From assembly GCF_949987515.2 (NCBI RefSeq), contig NC_082697.1:21211730-21275729 (forward strand): a DNA stretch of 64,000 nt. Reading direction: 5' to 3'. Positions 56,000-64,000 of the stretch are shown here, one piece after another. Position 1 is the stretch's first letter. Each line of letters begins with the position of its first letter. This DNA is from Delphinus delphis (taxonomy: Eukaryota; Chordata; Mammalia; Artiodactyla; Delphinidae). A program made the position numbers and the translations under genes. Below the pieces are notes generated by a model. That model was not told where the DNA came from. It did no database searches and saw only the letters and a program-made list of their open reading frames with translations.

Positions 56000-58900
56000 T
56001 CTTTAGCCTGTTAATATTAATAACAGTGATTGATTTTCAAATATTGAGCCAGCCTTACATCCCTGAAATTTAGTCCTACTTTGTCATGGTGTGTAATTCT
56101 TTTTGCATACTGCTAAATTATATTTCCTCATATTTTGTTTGGGATTTTGGCATCTATATTCATGAGGGAAATTGGTCTGCCGTTTTAAAATTTTTTTATA
56201 TTATCTTTATTGAGTTTTGGTATCAGGGTAATACTAGCTTCATAAAATGGATTGGAAAGTGTTTCTTCTTCTTCCATTTCTAGAACATTGTGTAGAACTG
56301 GTGTTAATTTTCTTTAAATGCTTGGTAGAAATCTGCAGTGAAACCATCTGGGCCTGAAGGCTTCTTCTTTCTTTTTTCTTTGATTTTGGGAGTCTTTAAA
56401 TAATAAATTCAGTTTCCTTATAAGGCTGTTCAGTAATCTATTTCAGCTTGTGTGAATTGTGGTAGTTTGTATTTTTTGAGAAATTTGCCATTTCATCTGT
56501 CAAATTTATGTGTATAAAATTATTTGTAGTATTCCTGTATTATCCTTCAATATCTGCAGTCTGTAGGACTGGTATTGGTAATTCCTCTCTCTCTCCCTCC
56601 TTCCCTCTCTCCCTCCCTCCCTCCTTCCCTCCCTCCCTCCCTCCTTCCCTCTCTCCCCCTCTCTCTCCCTCTCTCTCTCCCTCTCCCTCCCCCCACCCCC
56701 ATCAGTCTAGTTAGAAGCCAATTTTATTGATCTCTGTAAACCATTTCTTTGGTTCATTGATTTTCTCTATTTTTTGTTTTAAACTTCAATTCCTGCTCTG
56801 ATTTTTATTATTTCTTCCTTCTGCTTGCTTTGGATTTATTTTGCTTTACTTTATTTTATTTTATTTGTCTTTTTCTAGGTTCTTGCTGTGGGAGTTTAGA
56901 TTATTGATATTCATTTAAGAGCTTTCCTCTTTTCTAATATATATATATATATTTAATACTATAAATTTCCCTTTCAGCATGGCTGTACCTACGTCTTACA
57001 AATTTTGATTTGTTGAACTTTTATTTTCACTCATTTCCATGTATTTTGTAAAAATTTCCCGTGACATTTCCTCCTTGGTCCATGAATTATTTAGAAATGT
57101 GTTGCTTAATTTCCAGGTGTGTGAAGATTTTCCTGTTCTCTCTCTATTCGTAATTTCTAGTTTGATTCAATCGTGGTTAGGGAACACACTGTATGATTTT
57201 AGTTCTTTTAAATTTGTTGAGGTTTATTCTGTGGTCCAGGATATGGTCTATCTTGGTGTGTGTTCTGTGGATACTTGAAAAGAATGTATATCCTACTGTC
57301 AATAGTATTCTGTAAATGTCAATTATGTAAATGTTGGTTGGTGTAGTTGCGCTCTTGTGTTATAATTGCTATTCTATCAGTTGTTGAGAGAGGAATGTTG
57401 AAGTCACCACCTATACTTGTGGTGACCACCTATACTTTTCCTTTCAGTTTTATCCATTTTTGCTTCACACATTTTGCATCTCTGTTTTGTGCATACACAC
57501 TTAAGATTACTATGTCTTCTTCATAGATTTACGCTTTAATCATTATATAATGTCCTTCTTTGTCTCTGGTAATTTTTTTGCTCTGAAGTCCACTTTATCT
57601 GATATTAATATAGCTAGTCTTGCTTTCCTTTGATTAATGTTTATATGATAATATCTTTTTCCATCTTTTTACTTTCAACCTGACTATATCATTATGTTTG
57701 AAGTGAGTTTCTTGTAAACAGCATGTAGTTAAGTCATATTTTTTAACCAATTCTGACAGTCATTTTTTATTGGTGTATTTAGACATTTTATATTTAATAT
57801 AATTATTGATATGTTAGAGGTTAAGTCTGAAATTTAATTCTTTTGTTTTCTGTTTGTTCTGTTTTTTTGTTTCTCCATTTTCTTTTTTTCTCCAGACTTC
57901 CTTTACTTGAACATTTTTTAGAATTCCATTCAATTTATCTATAGTGTTTCTGAGTGTATCTCTTTGTATAACCATTTTAGTGGTTCTTCTAGGTATCATA
58001 TTATGTGTATATAACTTACTTTTGACAGGTCTAGTGAAGTATATGTACCTTACTTCCTTTATGTCTCTTTACCCTTTCCTGTTTATATTTGTCTGAAATA
58101 TTTCCTCTAGATACATTTAGAACCACATTAGTCAGTGTTATAATTTTTGCTTTAACTATCAGACACAATTTAGAAAATTTAAAAATAAGAAAAACCTATT
58201 GTATTTATACATATTTTTATTTACCATGTTCTTTCTTCCTCTTTGATGTTCCAAGATTCTTTTTTTTTTTTTTTTTTAACATTTCCTTTCTGTTTAGAGA
58301 ATTTCCTTTAGCCATTCTTGTAGAGTAGGCCTGCTGGTGACAAATTCTCTTAGTTTTCCTTCATCTGAGGATATCTTTCCAGTTCATTCCTCTTTTTTTT
58401 TTTTCCTGATGGACATTTTTGCTGGGTATAGGATTCTGTGTTGACAGTTCTTTTTTTTTTTTTGAGCACCTGAAAATTATTGTGTTGCTTCCTTCTGGCC
58501 TACATGGCTTCTGAGGAAAAATCCAGTGTCATTCAAATAGTTTTTCCCGTATCGGCAAGGTATCATTTTTCTCTGGCTGCTTTCAAGATTTTTTGTCATT
58601 TGTTTTCACAACTTTTAATTTTAATTATAATTGGTACAAATTTCTTTGGGGTAATCCTGTTTAGAGTTCACTCAGCTTCTTGAGTATATAGATTTATCTC
58701 TCTTGCCAAATTTGGGGAGCTTTCAGTGCTTTGAGTACTTTTTCAACCCTGCCCTTTTTCTTCTCTCATTCTGGGATGCTTAAATCATTTGTTATAGTCC
58801 CATAGGTCCCTGAGCCTCTTTTCAGTCTGTTTTCTCTTTGTTGTTCAGATTGAGTAATTTCTCTTATTCTGTCTTCCATGTTACAGATTCTTTCCTTTGT

Positions 58901-59260
58901 CCCCTCCATTCTCCTGTTGAGCCCATCTGCTGAGCTTTTTATTTGTTATTGAATTTTTCAGTTCTAAAATTTGTTTCTTCTTTGTATCTTCTATTTCTTT
59001 CCTGAGGTTTTCTGTTCTTTTGTTTTAAACAAGTTCATAATCGCTTATTGAAGCATTTTCATCACAGCTGCTTTAATAACTTTGTCAGGTAATTCTAATG
59101 TCTCTGTCATCTTAGTGTTAACGTATATTGATTGATTTTTCTTTTTTTATTCATTTGGAGATCTTCCTGGTTCTTGGGTATGGTGAATGATTTTTGACTG
59201 GACATTTTTGTATTATGTTCTAAGATTCTGGACCTTATAGAAGTCTTCTTTTTAGTTGGC
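56000..59260 (-). repeat. Old L1 LINE, antisense, with microsatellite
   Basis: Minus-strand L1 ORF2: reversed blocks 'aaaccatctgggcctgaagg', 'cattatataatgtccttctt' and 'tgaagtgagtttcttgtaaa'. From ~58090 on it carries a further L1M-type region ('gctgggtataggattctgtg'). Many stops; several T tracts. Confidence 0.8.
56583..56700 (+). repeat. (TCCC)n/(CT)n microsatellite
   Basis: About 118 bases of pure pyrimidine built from ccct, cttc and ctct units, sitting within the antisense L1. Likely length-polymorphic. Confidence 0.95.
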
Positions 59261-59439
59261 TTCCTCTGAAACCACTCTGGCAGGATAAGGCAGGGGTGGG
59301 GGGACCAACCTTGTTACTTCCAAGTGTAGGTAGAAGTCCAGATTCCTCACTCAGCCTCCTTTGACACCCATGAGGGAGGGCTCCTAATTACTGTTAGGTA
59401 GAAGTGGGAGTCCTGTCTCCCCACTCCTACTTAGCCTTC

Positions 59440-59700
59440 TTTTTCTTTGTTCCCCCCATCTTTATTGAGATACAACATTGTAAAAGTTTAAGATGTACAA
59501 TGTAACGATTTGATACACATATCAGTGTATGTATATTGAGAATGATTACCACAATAAGGTTAGTTAACACCTCCATCACCTCACAAAATTACCCTTTTCT
59601 GTGTGTGGTAAGAACATTTGAGATCTACTCTACTCTTTTAGCAACTTCATGGATCATCAGACTGACCTTGCAAACTTTTATAATAGATTCCCAAAACATA
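59440..59700 (-). repeat. L1 3' end, antisense
   Basis: 'tctttattgagatacaacat' to 'ccacaataaggttagttaac' matches the reversed 3' end of old L1. Confidence 0.75.
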
Positions 59701-59711
59701 CCTGTTCCACC

Positions 59712-59822
59712 CCACCCCCAACATAGATTCTGATTCAGTAGATCTGGTGTGAGGCCCAGGAATCTGTACTTACATTGTTTCCCCTTGGTTCTGATAAACA
59801 GTTGGGTTGGAAACCTCTGGTG
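59712..59822 (+). mobile_element. MER5A-like (hAT-Charlie) fragment
   Basis: 'gattctgattcagtagatct' then 'ggtgtgaggcccaggaatct' matches the MER5A core; the ends are degraded. Confidence 0.65.
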
Positions 59823-60474
59823 TAGTGAAAAGAATGCGTACAGCCTTTGGAGTCACACAGGCTTGACGTGAATCCCACTGCTTGCTGTGTAACCTTGGGC
59901 ATCACTTAATCTGTCTGAACCTTGTGTACTCAGCTTGTAGACAAGGAATTTATTTATGTACATTGCCTAGCATATGGTGGGTTTTTTCAACAAATATTAA
60001 TTCTCTTCTTTCTAGTCAAGAACTTGTGTTGGCAATTCTTTTATTTAAACTCCTATTTCTGGGATCTAAACCCAGTCTTTCTACCATGTGCTAGTTAATT
60101 CAAAGTTAGAAGTTTTAGAGATCATCTTATCCACCAAGTTTATTTTATGTTGAAGAAACTAAAATTCATGGAAACCACAGATCAGGTACTGTCAGAGCCA
60201 GGACTATCACCCAGATTGTCAGATTCCTGTTCTCATACTTATTCTGTCTGGAAACACCCTAAAAATGGGCTGGCATACAGTCAAAATCTAGAACTATGAT
60301 TGCCTCCTGAGAGTGAATCTAGTAAGATCCTCCTGTAATGGATGAGATCAACTACCTGTAGGAATAACTCACCCCAGGAGAAGAAGAGGATGGTGGGTTT
60401 TTCCCAGACTCCAGTTCACACATATCTGATATAAAAGATCCACCAAAGAGAGCCAGACCTTGGTCTATGGTGAT

Positions 60475-60835
60475 TGATTCAACAAGCATTTATTGAATGC
60501 CTGCTCTTTGCTGGAAGCAATAAACAAAACTGTCAACTATTACTGCCCTCATAGAGCTTATATTTTAGTGGGAAGAGAGAGACAATAAACAAATAGGTGG
60601 ATAACTTGGTTTGACAGATGGTACTAAATGCTATGGAGGAAAATTTCAAAGACAGGGGAAGGAGATTGGGAGTGCAGGGCAGGAGAGGAGTGAGGATGGG
60701 TTGCAGTTTTAAATTGGGGTGATCAGAGAAGGCCTCCCTCAGAATTCACATTTGAGTAAAGCCCTGAAAGATGAGAGAGCAAGCCGTGAGGATATATCGT
60801 GGAACAGCAAGTTACAAAGGCCCCGAGCAGGTGGT
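60475..60835 (-). repeat. L2 3' end, antisense
   Basis: 'attcaacaagcatttattga', 'ctgccctcatagagcttata' and 'agagaaggcctccctcagaa' match the reversed L2 3' end. Confidence 0.8.
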
Positions 60836-61829
60836 TTCATCAGAACATCACCCCTGTGTGAGGCATGGCTCACTTGCCATGATGGTGTCTCCCTCTCGTC
60901 TCTGCCTTTATTAGGGACTACAACTTTTCTGCTTTCTGGCCTTTGCTTGTGAGGTATTGTTCCTTGAACAGCCTTCCCATGCAGCCCCAAGTGTGTAGTC
61001 CCCCCACCCCAATATAAATCCTCCTCCCTCCATGAAGCCTTCCCTTTTGGTGTTCATTCTTTTTCTAAGTTCCTTTTGTACTTCTTGGGTTTTTCCTCCC
61101 TTTTTCACTTTTTAACTATATGATACAATAAGTACCTTGTGGTCTAGCGTCTTATCTTTTAAGTGTCTGTAAAGTATAGCACCTACAGATTGTCCCGTTT
61201 GTCTGCACCACCTGGATGCCATGGCCCAGGGATCTTACACAGCCCATTCCTGTGAAAAGGCAGAAAGAGATGGGAAGGAGGGGAAGAAGCTGCCAGGGGA
61301 ATGGGTTCACTCAAGCACTCCGATTGCAGCTCTCTTCCCCCACCTCCCCAGTGACTGCTTTCTATGACCGCGGAAGGGGTTCACTGAACTCAGAAAGGGT
61401 TAGAGTCAAGAACTGGTTTATATAGTCACTGTCTGTCACAGTTGAACTCTGGGTTGTTTTCTCTGCTCACCCTGAGAATCAGCTTGTTCTGAAAGCCTCA
61501 TCCCAGTATCACTTTCTGGGCCAGAATACGCCAGTTGCTGTCAGTTATATAAACATCAAACTTTGCAGTGCCACTTTAATCAGTGTTGCATTTTATCGGA
61601 ATAGAATCTAGGACTCCTATGCTTCTAAATCTCTGAGCAGTTCCTTCTGTAATCAACATATTGTCACACAGGTGTGATTTCATGACCATCCCATAAAGGT
61701 ATATGATTGCCTTTTATAGTCATGCCATACTAGCAATTTGTTATACTCTCTTCCTTACAGAAAGCTGGTTTATGTATTTCTGAGCCCGTAACCCATTCTT
61801 TTGAAGATCTCCAATTGTGGTAAGTCTTC

Positions 61830-63760
61830 ATCTGTATAGTATCCCATTGGGAGAATATACTACAGTTTATCCATTCTACTATAGATGTGCATTTGGGTAG
61901 TTTCTTTGTGGGGACAGTTGTGGATAGTGTATTCCAGAACACATCTATTGGTAAATTTATGTATGCATTTCTGTTAGGTACATACCAAAGAACGTGATTA
62001 CTAGATCATAGAGAGCGTATGTATGTTTACCTTTAGCCTAAGGATTTTCCAAAGTAGTTGTATCAATTACACTCTTACCAGCATTGAATGAGAGTTTTGG
62101 TTGTTTTACATCCTTGCCAACGCCTAGTATTTTCTCTTCCTTTTTCTTTTTTTCCCCTTTTTTTTCAGCTTAGCCCTTCTGGTGGGTGTGTAATGGTATT
62201 TTGTTGTAGTTTTATATTGGATTTTCCGGAGCAGTGATGTTAATGTCTTTTCATGTGTTTATTGGCCATTTGGATATCCTCTATTGTGGTATGCTTGTTC
62301 AACTTCTTTTCCATGTTTCTGTTGGATTGTCTTTTTCTTAATGATTTATAGAAAATCTTTTATATTAACTTCAATGTAGTCCAATTTATCATTTTTTTTT
62401 ATGGTTAGCTCTTTTCTGTGTCCTGTTTAAGAAATCTTTGGCTACTCCAAGATTACAAAGACGTTCTTTGTTTTCTTCAGAAAGCTTTGTTATTTGACAT
62501 TCCATGTTTAAATCTAGTATGAGATGTAATCAAGACCTATATATTTTTTCATGTGGATAGCCAGGTGGCACAGTACCTTTAATTGAAAAGACCATTCTTT
62601 CCCAGTTGATTTCAGTGTCAACTTTGTCAGGTATGTGAGTCTATATATGGAGTCTCTGTTGTATATATGGGGACTATTTCTGGACTCTATTCAGTTCCAC
62701 TAATCTGTTTGTCTTTCTTTTTGCCCTTTAATTATTGTATCTTTACAGTAAATCTTGAAATCAGATAGTGTAAAACTTCACCACCAAAATTTACCAATTT
62801 AATTCCTCTTCTTCAAGATTGTCTTTGCTATTCTAGGTTGTTTGCATTCCCATATCAATTTTAGAGTCGTCTTATAACTTTCTATAAAAATGCTGCTGGG
62901 GTTTTGATTGGGATTATGTTGATTCTATACCAGCGGTTCTTATCCAGGGCGATTTTTGCCCTACACAGGACATTTGGCAGTATCTGGAGACGTTTTTGGT
63001 TGGTACTCTTGGGGGAGTGCTACTGGCATGTTGGGGACAGAGGCCAAAGATGCTGCTAAATATCTGACAATGCACAGAACAGCTCTCCACCAACAAATTA
63101 TCCAGCCCAAAATGTCAGTAGTGCCACTGTTGAGAAACTCTGAATTCATGTAATCAGTGTTTCAATTGGGCTTCTGTCCACCATCTTATTAAGTATTTGT
63201 TTTCTGTTTGACCCACCAGTTTTGCTTCCCTTTTTCTCATTTTTCACCTTTTGGATCAATCAGAAGTACTAATTATCCCATTTTTACTACTGTCTGAACT
63301 TTTATAGCTCTTTTGGAGTTTGCCCTATAGATTTCAACATGCATTCTTGACAATCTAATACAGATTTTTTTTATCACTTCCTGATACTGCTAGACTCTTA
63401 ATACACTTAACTCCTTTTATACTATCCATGCACCTTTTGTGCATTATTGTCTTGCATTTTACCTTCAGTTGTGAAAGAGTTTTATAGGGTGTAAAATTCA
63501 AGGTTGGCAGTTACTTTCCTTTCACACTTCAAAGATGTCATTCTGTTGTTTTCTGGATTTCATCATTTCTTTAGAGAAGTTGCCTGTCACTTCTGTTGCT
63601 GCATTACTTTTAAGATTTTTCTCCATACTTTTGGTTTTTCAGCAGTTTGACTATGATGTGTCTGTGTGTGTTTCTCTTTGTATTGTCAACTTGGGCTTTG
63701 CTGAGCTTCTTGAATCTGTGGGTTGATCTCTTTCATTTGTTTGGACATTTCTCAGCCATT
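61830..63760 (-). repeat. Old L1 LINE, antisense, split by MER20
   Basis: Reversed L1 blocks such as 'aagtagttgtatcaattaca' and 'tcttttcatgtgtttattgg' (61830-62925), resuming after the MER20 at 63155 with an L1M-type region. No intact frame. Confidence 0.7.
62930..63150 (+). mobile_element. MER20 (hAT-Charlie) element inside L1
   Basis: Nearly full length (~220 bases): 'ccagcggttcttatccaggg' at one end and 'ccactgttgagaaactctga' at the other, with 'acatttggcagtatctggag' and 'caaagatgctgctaaatatc' between. The ends form the expected short inverted repeats. Confidence 0.88.
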
Positions 63761-63792
63761 TGTCCCCCAGCAGCGGCCTTCTCTCAGAAGTC

Positions 63793-63978
63793 ATGTATTT
63801 TGAGATCCCTGAAGACTACGGTTTTGCATATAGGACTCCAGTCCTATATGACCACATTAAAAGCGTCGTGGTTTCTTTTTCCTCAGTGACAGCCCTCAGC
63901 CTGGGCCTCTTCGTAATCCTGAGCCATGTCCGGGATCAGCAAATGGAAAACAAACAAACAAAAAAACCCAACTATTGA
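63793..63978 (+). other. Unexplained 61-codon open frame at the right edge
   Basis: ATG at 63793, TGA at 63976-63978. It begins MYFEIPEDYGFAYRTPVLYD and contains one hydrophobic stretch (VVVSFSSVTALSLGLFVIL), then a polar end. The frame follows tgtcccccag, an acceptor-like site at 63761-63770. I do not recognise the protein. It has several CpGs, unlike the decayed L1 to its left. It is most likely chance or an old retrocopy piece; an exon is not excluded. Confidence 0.2.
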
Positions 63979-64000
63979 TTGTTGACTCACTGTGAACTTT

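Larger units (their letters stand above)
53555..64000 (+). other. TTI1: Probable TTI1 intron 1; no coding exon seen
   Basis: I compared all six frames with what I know of TTI1, which starts MAVFDTPEEAF and is HEAT-repeat rich, and found nothing from it. The stretch is mostly repeats, listed separately: MIR and L2 at 54.3-56.0 kb, antisense L1 at 56.0-59.7 kb, an L2 near 60.5 kb, and antisense L1 with a MER20 at 61.8-63.8 kb. No recognisable repeat or gene was seen at 53.56-54.3, 59.8-60.1 and 60.9-61.8 kb. Confidence 0.6.

Noticed and set aside
56508..56714. Ser/Pro-rich 68-codon frame
   Set aside because: Translation of the (TCCC)n microsatellite inside an antisense L1.
63793..63860. Start of TTI1 coding sequence
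   Set aside because: MYFEIPED looks faintly like MAVFDTPEE, but the following residues diverge completely from TTI1.

Overview
The window is mammalian nuclear DNA, almost certainly from a cetacean and most likely a toothed whale. The main evidence is about sixteen tRNA-derived SINE copies of the cetartiodactyl CHR type, recognisable by the opening 'cttccctggtgg' and the block 'ggttcg...cccacatgcc'. Several are the short, barely diverged form that ends 'gaggcccgcgtaccgc' plus poly-A, which I know from dolphin and whale genomes. I saw no BovB LINE or ruminant-specific repeat. There is no prokaryotic content.

The left 53 kb holds the whole coding sequence of one gene on the minus strand: RPRD1B (CREPT). 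Its seven coding exons, read right to left, are 52864-53014, 47184-47313, 39656-39789, 30565-30677, 28881-29007, 22395-22570 and 4-153. They sum to 981 nt, or 326 codons plus a stop, with GT/AG at all six introns and compatible phases throughout. The ATG lies in a strong Kozak context inside a CpG island. The stop is at the extreme left edge, so the 3' UTR lies outside the window.

From about 52.86 to 53.56 kb there is a CpG-rich island. It appears to be a bidirectional promoter. Leftward it drives RPRD1B. Rightward it should drive TTI1, the head-to-head neighbour of RPRD1B in human. A consensus splice donor at 53555 suggests a short non-coding TTI1 first exon. The remaining ~10.4 kb would be TTI1 intron 1, and I found no TTI1 coding exon in it.

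The rest is intron sequence rich in repeats: CHR SINEs, several nested with clean target-site duplications; two sense and one antisense 5'-truncated L1 in RPRD1B; much older antisense L1 in the TTI1 intron; many L2 and MIR relics; a MER20 and a MER5A fragment; a probable Tigger fragment; two LTR-like elements; and a (TCCC)n microsatellite. CHR SINEs occur only in the RPRD1B part, and all but two lie antisense to the gene.

I found no convincing new gene system. The best second-look items are a SINE-inside-SINE composite, an inverted SINE pair just downstream of exon 6, and an unexplained 61-codon frame at the right edge.
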